NCBI RefSeq assembly: GCF_014196535.1 | Contig: NZ_JACIDU010000007.1 | Coordinates: 1-64,000 of the forward strand | Length of the DNA stretch: 64,000 nt | Direction: 5' to 3' | Source: Allorhizobium borbori | GTDB taxonomy: Bacteria; Pseudomonadota; Alphaproteobacteria; Rhizobiales; Rhizobiaceae | In this document: positions 25,930 to 35,443 of the stretch, in pieces | How positions within the stretch are numbered: the stretch's first letter is position 1 | Layout of the letters: every line of letters begins with the position of its first letter | Position numbers and translations under genes: made by a program | The notes under the pieces: generated by a model | The model's database searches: none | Told to the model about the DNA's origin: nothing | The model's input: the letters and a program-made list of their open reading frames with translations, nothing else

Positions 25930-26663
25930 CCGTTTCATCGCACACGCCTTTTTCCGGCTGGCCGCCCGCGAACACCGTTTTTCCCGTTGAAGGCGTGATT
26001 CTGCGCGTGGTGGAAGGCGAGCATCCGTTTCACCGTGCCAGGCAGGCCGCAGCGGCGGCAAACTGGGACGTGGAAGTGGCGCGCAATCCCGCCCTCTTCA
26101 ATGGACGGATGGTCTTTCAGAGCCGCGTTTCCTTCACGAATGGCGTGTTGAACGGCGAGGGACATATCATTCCCTATTCGACCTTTCTCTGGTGGCGCAA
26201 GCAGCCGGGCGGTGCTGGCGGTATGCACATCTTCGCCTTTCCGGTGCTGGTTGCCAGCGATGGTGCGCTGGTCGCGATCCGCATGTCGGCGCAGACCGCC
26301 AATCCCGGTCAGGTATATTGCGCGGCAGGGTCGCTGGATGAGAACGACATTGTTGACGGCTATTGTGATATCGAAGCCAATATGCGCCGCGAGGTGCTGG
26401 AGGAAACGGGCTTCGATCTTGACAGGGACGCCGTTGCCGACCGGCAACTCTATGCGGCTCACAACGATGGACGGATCGTTCTTTATCGTCTCTTCCACTT
26501 TCCCATGACCGGTGAGGAAATGGCGCAGGCCATTCGGGGAAGGGGCGACAGGGATGAGGAGGTCGAAGACGCGGTGGTGATCCGCAGCGCTGACCCCAGT
26601 CTCCACAATTACGCCGCGCCCATGCTGCCACTTCTGGCCTGGTTTTTCGACCGACAGGCCTGA
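25926..26663 (+). CDS. Nudix hydrolase
   Basis: A 245-residue protein of the Nudix family, which cleaves nucleoside diphosphates linked to another group. The second half of the Nudix box, RREVLEETGF, is perfect (about residues 156-165), but the expected Gly and Glu upstream of it are not at canonical spacing, so the box is partly degenerate. A NDGRIVLYRLF strand follows. It overlaps the preceding phosphoesterase gene (ATGA), suggesting a joint clean-up role; the substrate is unknown. Confidence 0.8.
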   Translation: MTVSSHTPFSGWPPANTVFPVEGVILRVVEGEHPFHRARQAAAAANWDVEVARNPALFNGRMVFQSRVSFTNGVLNGEGHIIPYSTFLWWRKQPGGAGGMHIFAFPVLVASDGALVAIRMSAQTANPGQVYCAAGSLDENDIVDGYCDIEANMRREVLEETGFDLDRDAVADRQLYAAHNDGRIVLYRLFHFPMTGEEMAQAIRGRGDRDEEVEDAVVIRSADPSLHNYAAPMLPLLAWFFDRQA

Positions 26664-26748
26664 AAGGCGTGAATTCCGTGCATGCGATCTTGCCGGGATT
26701 TTCAGCGGGCGTAGTCTCGGGTGCTGTTGATTTGAAAGGGAGGCTTTC

Positions 26749-27666
26749 ATGGCGCGCGATTATGCGATCTATGACGTGTTCACCGGTACGCGGCTTGAGG
26801 GGAACCCGCTGGCGGTGGTGTTTGATGCGGAGGGGCTGAGCGGCGAGGTCATGCAGGCCATCGCACGGGAAATGAACCTGTCGGAAACCGTCTTCGTGTT
26901 GCCGCCGGACAATCCGGCCCATGCCCACCGGCTGCGCATCTTTACCCCCGTGACCGAACTGCCCTTTGCCGGCCATCCGACGGTCGGCTCAGCGGTGGCG
27001 CTGGCCGAGCGCCAGTATGGTGAGATTGAAGGCGATCTCGATCTGGTGACGATGCTGGAAGAGAATGTCGGCCCGGTGCGCGCCGCCGTGCGCCTGCGGG
27101 CCAACCTGCCGACCTTCGCCGAGTTCGACCTTCCAAAGCTCTCGGAGCGGCTGGCTTACGAGCCCGATATCGACGGCCTTTCGGCCATGCTCGGACTTGA
27201 TCCGCGCGATATAGGTTTCGAAAACCATCGCCCGAGCCTGTGGAGTGCTGGTGTGCCGTTCCTGGCTGTACCTCTGCACGATCTCGCGGCCGTCGCCCGT
27301 ATCTCCTTCGATCGGCAGATATGGGCGAAGGTCTCGCCGATAGGCAGCCTGCGTCGTGCGCCGGTTTACGTCTATTGCCGCGGCGGCGTACACCATGACG
27401 CGAGCTTTCATGCCCGCATGTTTTCGCCGTCGCTGGGGATTCTCGAAGATCCGGCCACCGGTGCGGCAGTGGCAGCGCTCTCGGGCGCAATCCACCACTT
27501 CGATGCCCTGCCTGACGGTCTTCATCGCCTGATGATCGAGCAGGGCGTGGAAATGGGGCGGCCTTCACATATTCATCTTCACATCGAAGTCAACAGCGAC
27601 CGGGTTTCCCGTGCGCGGATCGGTGGCGAAGCCGTGCCCGTTTCCTCGGGCTCGCTCTACATCTGA
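26749..27666 (+). CDS. PhzF-family isomerase
   Basis: A 305-residue protein of the PhzF phenazine-biosynthesis-like family, two-domain diaminopimelate-epimerase-like fold. Motifs: YDVFTGTRLEGNPLAVVFDA at the N-terminus, the catalytic Glu in MNLSETVFVLP, IFTPVTELPFAGHPTVGSA, and EDPATGAAVAALSG in the second domain. Most family members are not involved in phenazines and their reactions are unknown; no phz genes are nearby. Confidence 0.88.
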   Translation: MARDYAIYDVFTGTRLEGNPLAVVFDAEGLSGEVMQAIAREMNLSETVFVLPPDNPAHAHRLRIFTPVTELPFAGHPTVGSAVALAERQYGEIEGDLDLVTMLEENVGPVRAAVRLRANLPTFAEFDLPKLSERLAYEPDIDGLSAMLGLDPRDIGFENHRPSLWSAGVPFLAVPLHDLAAVARISFDRQIWAKVSPIGSLRRAPVYVYCRGGVHHDASFHARMFSPSLGILEDPATGAAVAALSGAIHHFDALPDGLHRLMIEQGVEMGRPSHIHLHIEVNSDRVSRARIGGEAVPVSSGSLYI

Positions 27667-27688
27667 TTGGCTTCGGACGCGGGCAGGT

Positions 27689-27898
27689 TTATTGGGGCTT
27701 GTCCCACGGACTACCGGCGAGATTGAGGGCTAATTGCTGACCGCCATATTTCTTCAGAATGTAAACCGGCGGGCGGCTGGTGATCGCTTCGGCGCGGCGT
27801 TGCATCTCCGCGCGTTGCGCCATTTGCCGTTCGCGGGCGGCGCGAACCTTGGCGACTTCCGCCAGCGCATTTTCGATTGCATGATCTGTTGAGGTCAT
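27689..27898 (-). CDS. Small hypothetical protein (69 residues)
   Basis: A basic, alanine- and arginine-rich protein with a predicted long helix (residues ~5-40, VAKVRAARERQMAQRAEMQRR cut here for length) and a C-terminal PPVYILKKYGGQQLALNL segment. No transmembrane part or signal peptide. A very strong ribosome site (GGAGG, six bases before ATG) supports it as a real gene. I do not recognise it. Confidence 0.6.
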   Translation of the reverse strand: MTSTDHAIENALAEVAKVRAARERQMAQRAEMQRRAEAITSRPPVYILKKYGGQQLALNLAGSPWDKPQ

Positions 27899-28247
27899 TT
27901 CCGCCTCCTGTTTTCTTGATGTTCTTATTTTGTTCTATTTCGAATCATATGTCAAGCGGCGGCAAACGGCCGCGCGAATTGCAAGCGCCTTGCCACCGGG
28001 TAATCGATATTTCTGCTGTGGGAGAGAATGGACGGCCTGCGTGATCTCGCGGCAGCCGCCTGACGTCAATCAGCAGCCCGGCCCCGTTCTATAATAACGG
28101 CAGCCGCGTCCTGCGTTCCTTGTGACAGGACGGAATGATTTCGTCCACCGGTCTGTCATAAAATTATGTGGGTGATATGCGCAGGATGGTACGCACGCAC
28201 GCATTATCTGCGGACGATCGCATTTGTGTTTTGCAAATGGAAATGTT
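27899..28247. other. Intergenic region without a recognisable gene
   Basis: About 350 bases between the small protein gene and the first tRNA-Lys. It holds no convincing reading frame. A short hairpin (CATTTG at 28221-28226, CAAATG at 28234-28239) lies just after the 3' end of the first tRNA and may be part of its end processing. Confidence 0.5.
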
Positions 28248-28323
<76 letters not shown>

Positions 28324-28368
28324 ACTTTACACGTCGCCGGCGGATCAAGGCTTGCCTTGAGAAGAGGA

Positions 28369-28444
<76 letters not shown>

Positions 28445-28474
28445 GTTACCCCGCCCGCTTGCGGTGTGAGAGGG

Positions 28475-28503
28475 CGTATAAAAGGCTTCGTCCGTAATGT
28501 CCA
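28475..28503 (-). promoter_or_regulatory. Promoter of the tRNA-Lys pair
   Basis: On the minus strand TGGACA (28503-28498) and TATACG (28480-28475) are separated by exactly 17 bases. The transcript would begin about 22 bases before copy 2 of the tRNA. Confidence 0.6.
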
Positions 28504-28770
28504 GCGCTTGTTTGAAATTTTTTCGACGGCTCGTGTATGACGCCTGTGGCCGTGCAGGAGAAGCGGACGCGGTTGCGGGAACCTTTCCGAAAATGATGTA
28601 TTTGTGAGGCGGAGATGGGCGTTGCTCGAAGGGCGCGATTTAATCAGCAGTTGACCTTCATTCGGTGGAGGAGGAAAATAAGACCGCATAGCGCCGCATC
28701 GAAGAGATTGATTTTCTTGGATGGGCGATATTTTGGTGCCGGATTGCAATTCAGTTTCGCGGCTTCCCGC

Positions 28771-28786
28771 TACAGTGATCACTATA
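28771..28786. promoter_or_regulatory. Near-perfect palindrome before the sulfate operon
   Basis: TACAGTGATCACTATA is symmetric except for one pair and contains the perfect core AGTGATCACT. It lies 16 bases before the ATG of the sulfate-binding protein gene and could be an operator or simply flank the ribosome site (GGAGG at 28793-28797). Confidence 0.4.
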
Positions 28787-28802
28787 GAAAACGGAGGCAA
28801 TC

Positions 28803-29825
28803 ATGAATTCCAACCGCAGATCGCTTATCGCCGCGACGCTTCTGGTCGCCGGCATGCAGTTCGCTCCTCTCGGCGCAGCTTATGCGGATACGTCACTCAT
28901 CAACGTCTCCTATGATCCGACCCGCGAACTTTATCGCGCCTTCAATGCTGCCTTCGCAAAATACTGGAAGGACACGAAGGGCGAGACCGTGAGGATCCAG
29001 AATACGCATAGCGGTTCCGGCCAGCAGGCGCGTGCGGTCATCGACGGACTGGATGCCGATGTCGTTACACTGGCGCTCGAAGCCGATATCAATGCCATTG
29101 CCGAAAAGAGCGGCAAGATCCGCAAGGACTGGCGTGGCACGCTGGCGCACAATAACGCCCCCTACACCTCCACCATCGTTTTCCTGGTACGCAAGGGCAA
29201 TCCGAAAGGGTTGAAGGACTGGGGTGATCTGACCAAGGATGGCGTTGAAGTCATTACCCCCAACCCGAAGTCGTCCGGCGGCGCCCGCTGGAACCTGCTG
29301 GCGGCCTGGGCCTGGGGCCTGAAGAACTACGGCGGTGATGTCGAGAAGACCAAGGCTTTCGTGGGCGATATCTACCGTCATGTTCCCGTCCTTGATTCCG
29401 GCGCGCGGGGCTCCACCACCACCTTCGTCCAGCGCGGTATCGGTGACGTTCTGTTGGCCTGGGAAAACGAAGCCTTCCTTGCCATCGAGGAACTGGGGCC
29501 GGACGCCTTTGAAATCGTGGTGCCGTCGCTGTCGATCCTGGCGGAGCCGCCGGTGGCTGTCGTCGATCAGGTGGTCGACAAGAAGGGAACGCGCGAAGTT
29601 GCGACCGCCTATCTGCAATACCTCTACTCCAAGGAGGGGCAGAATATCGCAGCCAAGAATTATTATCGTCCGTCGGAGCCCGAGCTGGTCGATCCCGACC
29701 TTCTGAAGCGCTTCCCCAAGCTCGAACTCGCCACGATCGACCAACTGGGCGGCTGGGCGAAGGTGCAGCCGGAATTCTTCGGTGACGGTGGCGTCTTCGA
29801 TCAGATCTACAAGCCCGGGAAATAA
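28803..29825 (+). CDS. sbp: Sulfate ABC transporter, periplasmic binding protein
   Basis: Captures sulfate (or thiosulfate) in the periplasm and delivers it to CysTWA. The 340-residue protein has a signal peptide (MNSNRRSLIAATLLVAGMQFAP..., cleaved near AYA/DTS), then the SVSYDPTRELYRAFNAAF-like motif seen as NVSYDPTRELYRAF, the QTHSGSGQQARAVIDGLDADVVTLAL pattern seen here as NTHSGSGQQARAV, and NPKSSGGARWNLLAAW of the Sbp/CysP family. First gene of a four-gene operon; three bases separate its stop from cysT. Confidence 0.94.
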   Translation: MNSNRRSLIAATLLVAGMQFAPLGAAYADTSLINVSYDPTRELYRAFNAAFAKYWKDTKGETVRIQNTHSGSGQQARAVIDGLDADVVTLALEADINAIAEKSGKIRKDWRGTLAHNNAPYTSTIVFLVRKGNPKGLKDWGDLTKDGVEVITPNPKSSGGARWNLLAAWAWGLKNYGGDVEKTKAFVGDIYRHVPVLDSGARGSTTTFVQRGIGDVLLAWENEAFLAIEELGPDAFEIVVPSLSILAEPPVAVVDQVVDKKGTREVATAYLQYLYSKEGQNIAAKNYYRPSEPELVDPDLLKRFPKLELATIDQLGGWAKVQPEFFGDGGVFDQIYKPGK

Positions 29826-29828
29826 TTC

Positions 29829-30692
29829 ATGGCTCTTGCCAACGCTTCTTCAGAGCGATGGAAATGGCGTCAACCGAGTGTCATACCGGGTTTCGGTCTA
29901 ACGCTCGGTTTTACCCTTTTCTATCTCAGTGCAATCGTTCTCATTCCGCTGGCCGGTCTCGGTATCCGCTCGGCCTCCATGGGCTGGGGCGCCTTCTGGT
30001 CGCTGGTGACGGATGAGCGCCTGATTGCGGCCTTGCGTGTCAGTTTCTCCACCTCGCTGTTTGCCGCGCTCGTCAATGTTGTTTTCGGCGTTCTGGTAGC
30101 GTGGGTACTGGTGCGCTATCGTTTTCCGGGCCGCCGCATCATCGATGCCGCGGTCGACCTGCCGTTTGCCCTGCCGACGGCCGTGGCAGGCATTGCGCTG
30201 ACGGCCATCTATGCGCCGCGCGGCATTATCGGACAGTATTTCCAGCCGCTTGGCATCAAGATCGCCTATACGCCGATCGGTATCGTCATCGCGCTCATCT
30301 TCGTCAGTCTGCCGTTTGTGGTGCGTACGGTGCAGCCGGTGATGGAGGAGATCAACCGCGAAGTGGAGGAGGCGGCAGCAACGCTTGGGGCCTCTCGCTT
30401 CCAGACCGTGTTCCGGGTCATCCTGCCGGGACTGGCGCCCGCTATTCTCACAGGTTTCGCGCTCGCCTTCGGGCGGTCCTTCGGAGAATATGGTTCGGTC
30501 ATCTTCATTGCCGGAAATCTGCCCTACAAATCCGAGATTGCGCCCTTGCTGATCTTCATGCGGCTCGAGGAATTCAATTATCCGGCAGCGACCGCCATCG
30601 GTGCGATCATGCTGGTCATTGCATTCAGCGTTCTTCTGAGCATCAATCTCATTCAGGCTTGGAGCCGGCGGAGGTTTGGCTATGGCAGTTGA
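29829..30692 (+). CDS. cysT: Sulfate ABC transporter permease CysT (CysU)
   Basis: One of two inner-membrane channel subunits of the sulfate importer. The 287-residue protein begins [25 protein letters not shown] and has about six membrane spans, with the cytoplasmic EEA loop ([28 protein letters not shown]) that contacts the ATPase. [19 protein letters not shown] is typical of CysT. It ends 11 bases after the chosen start of cysW, overlapping it. Confidence 0.95.
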   Translation: MALANASSERWKWRQPSVIPGFGLTLGFTLFYLSAIVLIPLAGLGIRSASMGWGAFWSLVTDERLIAALRVSFSTSLFAALVNVVFGVLVAWVLVRYRFPGRRIIDAAVDLPFALPTAVAGIALTAIYAPRGIIGQYFQPLGIKIAYTPIGIVIALIFVSLPFVVRTVQPVMEEINREVEEAAATLGASRFQTVFRVILPGLAPAILTGFALAFGRSFGEYGSVIFIAGNLPYKSEIAPLLIFMRLEEFNYPAATAIGAIMLVIAFSVLLSINLIQAWSRRRFGYGS

Positions 30693-31593
30693 TGCAGCGA
30701 TGAAGCCATCCGCCCTGGCTCTGTCTGCGGCGAAGGAGGAACGTGTGCGACCATTTCGCGACCCGACGTCGGAGAGCTTGCCTGTAAAGATCTTGCTGAT
30801 TGCACTGGCCGCCGCATTTCTGGCGCTTGTGCTGTTCCTGCCGCTTTATGCGGTGTTCAGCGAAGCTTTACGCAAGGGGCTCGATGCCGCGCTCCTGGCG
30901 ATCGCCGATCACGACGCCCTGTCGGCCGTTAGCCTGACGCTTCTGGTCGCGGTCATTGCCGTGCCTTTCAATCTGGTGTTCGGCGTTGCCGCCGCGTGGG
31001 CGATCGCCAAGTTCGAATTCAAGGGCAAGGCCTTCCTCACGACGCTGATCGACTTACCATTTTCGGTATCTCCGGTCATCGCCGGCCTCGTCTATATCCT
31101 GCTGTTCGGCGCGGGCTCGTTTCTTGGGCCGGTTCTGGAAAGCTGGGGGGCGCAGGTGCTCTTTGCCGTTCCGGGCGTGGTGCTTGCCACCATCTTCGTG
31201 ACCTTCCCCTTCGTGGCGCGTGAGCTTATTCCGCTCATGCAGCATCAGGGCACGGGTGATGAGGAGGCCGCCCTTTCGCTGGGAGCGAGCGGCTGGCAAA
31301 CCTTCTGGTATGTGACGCTGCCGAACATCAAGTGGGGCCTGCTTTACGGCGTTCTGCTGTGCAATGCCCGCGCCATGGGTGAGTTCGGGGCGGTGTCGGT
31401 GGTGTCGGGCCGTTTGCGCGGGGAAACCGTCACCATGCCGCTGCAGGTCGAGATCCTCTACAATGAATATAATTACGTGGCTGCTTTCGCCGTTGCCGCG
31501 CTGCTGGCTCTGCTTGCCCTCGTGACGCTGGTGCTGAAAGCCCTGCTGGAACGGGTCTATAGCCGCGACCACGCGCTCACGCCCGGCCATTGA
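30682..31593 (+). CDS. cysW: Sulfate ABC transporter permease CysW
   Basis: The second channel subunit of the sulfate importer, 303 residues with six membrane spans after a ~35-residue polar N-terminus. The ATPase-contact loop reads [28 protein letters not shown], followed by [15 protein letters not shown], both family signatures. I chose ATG at 30682 because GGAGG precedes it by seven bases; a TTG at 30676 is also possible. It overlaps cysT and is 17 bases from cysA. Confidence 0.94.
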   Translation: MAVDAAMKPSALALSAAKEERVRPFRDPTSESLPVKILLIALAAAFLALVLFLPLYAVFSEALRKGLDAALLAIADHDALSAVSLTLLVAVIAVPFNLVFGVAAAWAIAKFEFKGKAFLTTLIDLPFSVSPVIAGLVYILLFGAGSFLGPVLESWGAQVLFAVPGVVLATIFVTFPFVARELIPLMQHQGTGDEEAALSLGASGWQTFWYVTLPNIKWGLLYGVLLCNARAMGEFGAVSVVSGRLRGETVTMPLQVEILYNEYNYVAAFAVAALLALLALVTLVLKALLERVYSRDHALTPGH

Positions 31594-31610
31594 TCGAACA
31601 GGAACATAAA

Positions 31611-32654
31611 ATGGAACTTCGCGTCGCCAATGTCCGCAAGGAATTCGAGCGCTTTCCCGCCCTGAATGACGTCTCGCTGGACATTCGTTCCGGTGAGCTC
31701 ATTGCGTTGCTCGGGCCTTCCGGCTCCGGGAAAACGACCCTGCTGCGGTTGATCGCCGGGCTGGAGCGCCCGTCTGCCGGAAGTATCTTCTTCGGGGACG
31801 AAGACGCCTCCCACAAGAGCGTGCAGGACCGCAATATCGGTTTCGTTTTCCAGCACTATGCGCTTTTCCGCCACATGACCGTGCTCGACAACATCACATT
31901 CGGGCTTCGTATCCGCAAGAGCAGCCGCCGCCCGGAAAAGGCGGAAATCCGCCGGCGGGCGCTGGAACTGCTTGATCTCGTGCAGCTCTCCGGGCTTGAA
32001 AAGCGCTATCCTACCCAGCTTTCCGGTGGCCAGCGTCAGCGCGTGGCGCTGGCGCGCGCCATGGCGGTGGAGCCGAACGTGCTGCTGCTGGACGAACCCT
32101 TCGGTGCGCTCGATGCGCAGGTGCGCAAGGAGTTGCGCCGCTGGCTGCGCGATATTCACGACCGCACTGGCCATACCACCGTGTTCGTGACCCACGATCA
32201 GGAAGAGGCGCTGGAACTGGCCGACCGCGTGGTGGTGATGAGCAAGGGCAATATCGAGCAGGTGGGCACTGCCGATGAGATCTACGACAAGCCGGTCTCT
32301 CCCTTTGTCTTCGGCTTTATCGGTCAGTCCAGCCACCTGAAGGTTCGCATCGAGAATGGCGAAGTCTGGTTCCATGATCGTGTGATCGGCATCAAGGCGT
32401 CCGATTTGCCCGATGGGCCGGCGACGCTCTACTTCCGTCCGCACGACATCGAACTGACCGACGGATGCAGCGGTTGTATTGCCGGGCTCGTGACGGTCAG
32501 CCGTCGTATCGCGGGCACCTGGCACACGGAAGTCGACGTGGGCGCCGGTCATGAGAAGATCGAGGTCAGCCTCAATGCCGATCAGTCGGCAGCGCTGAAG
32601 GGCGGGCGGATTGCCTTCCGGCCACGCCACTACCGGATTTTCCCGACAAACTGA
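31611..32654 (+). CDS. cysA: Sulfate/thiosulfate ABC transporter ATPase
   Basis: Drives sulfate import by ATP hydrolysis. The 347-residue protein has Walker [10 protein letters not shown] (about residue 35), the Q-loop FQHYALF, signature [14 protein letters not shown], Walker [12 protein letters not shown] and the H-loop FVTHD, then a C-terminal TOBE-like domain ([10 protein letters not shown]). VAKEFxRFPAL-type start is seen as [11 protein letters not shown]. Last gene of sbp-cysTWA, closed by a terminator. Confidence 0.95.
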   Translation: MELRVANVRKEFERFPALNDVSLDIRSGELIALLGPSGSGKTTLLRLIAGLERPSAGSIFFGDEDASHKSVQDRNIGFVFQHYALFRHMTVLDNITFGLRIRKSSRRPEKAEIRRRALELLDLVQLSGLEKRYPTQLSGGQRQRVALARAMAVEPNVLLLDEPFGALDAQVRKELRRWLRDIHDRTGHTTVFVTHDQEEALELADRVVVMSKGNIEQVGTADEIYDKPVSPFVFGFIGQSSHLKVRIENGEVWFHDRVIGIKASDLPDGPATLYFRPHDIELTDGCSGCIAGLVTVSRRIAGTWHTEVDVGAGHEKIEVSLNADQSAALKGGRIAFRPRHYRIFPTN

Positions 32655-32681
32655 ACTCCTCGGGCATTGGACGTTTGATAG

Positions 32682-32708
32682 AAAGGGGCGGCGGAAGCTG
32701 CCCCTTTT
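32682..32708 (+). terminator. Intrinsic terminator of the sulfate operon
   Basis: AAAGGGGCGGC and GCTGCCCCTTT form an eleven-pair stem (one G/T pair) with loop GGAA, followed by T residues. Confidence 0.8.
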
Positions 32709-32847
32709 CGTTATGTTCTTTTCTTTGCCAAGAAGCTGCCCTATCTCTCGCAGCGACTCGAATTTTCATGGGGTGCCGCCCATGTCTCATCCGGAAACGG
32801 CTTGTCGGGCGGCGCGCACATTGAACCCACTGCCTGAGGATTACCCA

Positions 32848-35286
32848 TTGCGAAACAATTGTTTCCGCTTCCGCCTTCTGCTTGTCGCTCTCCTGTCCGT
32901 GGTTGCCGTGCAACCGGCGCCGGTTCTGGCGCAAATTCCGGCCGTAGCCGATGATAGCAAGCCGGCGTCACCGGCCGCGCAGGCTCATGCGACCGTGCAG
33001 ACGCAGTCCGCCAAGCTCGATGGCTTCAGGGCAAAGGCCAAGGTGGATGAGAACGACGACGAGAAGTTGGCTACGCTGAATTCGCAGGTCGATGATCTTG
33101 CGCGTGAAGTCGGCAAGACGTCGGATGATCTGCGCGCTCGTACCGACGCGATCAAGGCGCGACTGACCGAACTTGGCGATCCGCCGGGCGAGGGGCAGCC
33201 ACCCGAAGCTTCCATCGTTTCCGACGAGCGCCAGCGCCTGAACGCCGAGCGCGCGGAAATCACCGCGATTATCGGGGAAGCGGATGCTCTGGTTGCGGCT
33301 GCGCGAGGGCTCAGCAACGATATTACCGCCCAGCGCCGCAGCCTGTTTTCCGAAATGCTGTTCAAGCGCACGGAGGTTTCCGGCAACGTGTTTGCGGAGG
33401 CGAGCAGTGCGTTTGCGGAAGAGGCTCAGGTACTTGGCGATACGTTCGGAAGCTGGCTGACATTCTCCTGGAAGGCCAAGAAACTGCAACTCCTGGCGGC
33501 GATCACGCTGTCGATTGCTGCGGCGCTGATCTTTTTCGCCGGCGGCTATCGCCTGCTCGGGCGTCACATCAATCGCGATCCCGCCCGGGTCGATGTGCCT
33601 TATATCAGCCGCCTCTCCACGGCCTTCTTCCAGACGGTTCTGCAATCGGCATCGCTGGCGGCGTTCCTCGGGTCCAGCTACTTCTTTCTGGATGCGTTCA
33701 ACGTCCTGCGGCCCGACGTTGCACCAATCCTGATCGCGACGATCAACTGCATCGGCCTCGTCTATTTCGTGGGCCGGCTTTCGCAGTATGCCTTCTCATC
33801 GAACGCCTCGAACTGGCGTCTGGCGCCGCTGTCCGATACCGGCGCAAAGGCGTTGTCGACGGCTGTGGTGCTGATGGCGATCATCAACGGCTTCGACTAT
33901 CTCCTGTCGACGGTCAGTACGGAACTTGCTTCACCCGTTGTTCTGACCGTGGCGCGCAGTTTTGTGGCGGCGATCCTGATCGGCCTGATCCTGATTGCCC
34001 TTTCCTTCCTCCGCCCCCGGATCGCGGAGGATGGTGATCCGGCGGCAGTCGGTCGGGCCTGGCCGCGTTGGGGCAGCGTGTTTCTACGGATTTCCGGCGT
34101 CGTCCTGATTTTCGCAGCGCTGACCGGTTATGTCGGGCTGGCGCGCTTCATTTCCACCCAGATCGTGCTGACCGGCGCCGTGCTGGCAACGATGTATATC
34201 GGCATTCTCTCGGGGCGCGCGATCTCGCATCGCGACAATTTTTCCCAGACCGCTGCCGGACGTTATCTGGAAGAACGCTACAAGCTCGGAGCGGTGGCGC
34301 TGGACCAGATCGGGTTGGCCGCAGGGCTTGGCGTCTATATCCTGGCTGTCCTGACCGGACTGCCGCTCATTCTCCTGTCATGGGGCTTCCGTCCGGAAGA
34401 TCTGGAGCAATGGGCCTATACGCTGGCCACGGAGATTACCGTCGGTAATATCACGATTTCGCTGGTCGCGATTTTCGGCGGCATCGTGCTTTTCATTGCA
34501 GGGCTGGCGCTGACGCGCTGGTTGCAGCGGTGGATCGACGGCAACATCATGGAGCGCTCGCATGTGGAGGCGGGCCTGCGCAACTCCATTCGCACCGGTA
34601 TCGGATATCTCGGCGTTGGCCTGGCCGGTCTGATCGGCGTGTCTGCTGCGGGCATCAACCTTTCCAGCCTCGCGCTCGTTGCCGGTGCTCTTTCCCTCGG
34701 TGTCGGTTTCGGCCTCCAGAACATCGTGTCGAACTTCGTGTCGGGCCTCATCCTTCTCGCCGAGCGCCCGTTCAAGGTGGGTGACTGGGTGGTGACCGGA
34801 ACGACGGAAGGCTTCGTGAAGCGCATTTCGGTTCGCGCCACGGAAATCGAGACCTTCCCGCGCCAGACGATCATCGTGCCCAACTCCGACCTCATCAACG
34901 GTCGCGTCGGCAACTGGACCCACCGTAACAAGCTGGGCCGCGCCGATATTGCCATCGGTGTGGATTACAGTGCCGATCCGCGCCGGGTGATGGAGATCCT
35001 GCAGGAGATTGGCAAGGCGCATCCCAAGGTGCTGCGCAATCCGGAACCGGTTGTTCTGTTCCAGAACTTCGGCGAATCCTCGCTCGATTTCGAGCTGCGT
35101 GTGTTTCTGGGCGATGTGCTGAACGGCTCTATGGTGAAGAACGACATCCGGCTGGCTATCTTCGAGCGTTTTCGTGACGAGGGGATCGGCATTCCCTATC
35201 CGCAGCGCAATGTGACGGTCCATATGCAGGGCGATGTTCCGCCTCCGGCAACCGGCACAGAACCGGGAGAAAAAAAGACGAGTTGA
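32848..35286 (+). CDS. Mechanosensitive ion channel of the MscS family (large, DUF3772-type)
   Basis: About 812 residues. It begins with a signal peptide (RNNCFRFRLLLVALLSVVAV, cleaved near VLA/QIP), then a ~150-residue periplasmic coiled-coil-like domain (DUF3772 type), roughly ten membrane spans, and the MscS core near residues 590-760: GINLSSLALVAGALSLGVGFGLQ lining the pore, then IVSNFVSGLILLAERPFKVGDWV and the cytoplasmic beta domain. I prefer a TTG start at 32848, eight bases after GAGG, because it puts the signal peptide at the very N-terminus; an ATG at 32782 would add 22 residues. It should release solutes on osmotic downshock. Confidence 0.88.
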   Translation: MRNNCFRFRLLLVALLSVVAVQPAPVLAQIPAVADDSKPASPAAQAHATVQTQSAKLDGFRAKAKVDENDDEKLATLNSQVDDLAREVGKTSDDLRARTDAIKARLTELGDPPGEGQPPEASIVSDERQRLNAERAEITAIIGEADALVAAARGLSNDITAQRRSLFSEMLFKRTEVSGNVFAEASSAFAEEAQVLGDTFGSWLTFSWKAKKLQLLAAITLSIAAALIFFAGGYRLLGRHINRDPARVDVPYISRLSTAFFQTVLQSASLAAFLGSSYFFLDAFNVLRPDVAPILIATINCIGLVYFVGRLSQYAFSSNASNWRLAPLSDTGAKALSTAVVLMAIINGFDYLLSTVSTELASPVVLTVARSFVAAILIGLILIALSFLRPRIAEDGDPAAVGRAWPRWGSVFLRISGVVLIFAALTGYVGLARFISTQIVLTGAVLATMYIGILSGRAISHRDNFSQTAAGRYLEERYKLGAVALDQIGLAAGLGVYILAVLTGLPLILLSWGFRPEDLEQWAYTLATEITVGNITISLVAIFGGIVLFIAGLALTRWLQRWIDGNIMERSHVEAGLRNSIRTGIGYLGVGLAGLIGVSAAGINLSSLALVAGALSLGVGFGLQNIVSNFVSGLILLAERPFKVGDWVVTGTTEGFVKRISVRATEIETFPRQTIIVPNSDLINGRVGNWTHRNKLGRADIAIGVDYSADPRRVMEILQEIGKAHPKVLRNPEPVVLFQNFGESSLDFELRVFLGDVLNGSMVKNDIRLAIFERFRDEGIGIPYPQRNVTVHMQGDVPPPATGTEPGEKKTS

Positions 35287-35443
35287 TGGATCAGCGCGGG
35301 GTAGGCGAAAACAAGTCGTCTCCCGAAATGAGACGTTTCCGCAAGTTACCGATGAATATTCGCGTGTGTGATTAACGCTTCTGAAAAGTGTTGAGGCAAT
35401 TCTGCCATTGCTATTGACAGTTTCTCTCATTGAAGGTTTTCAC

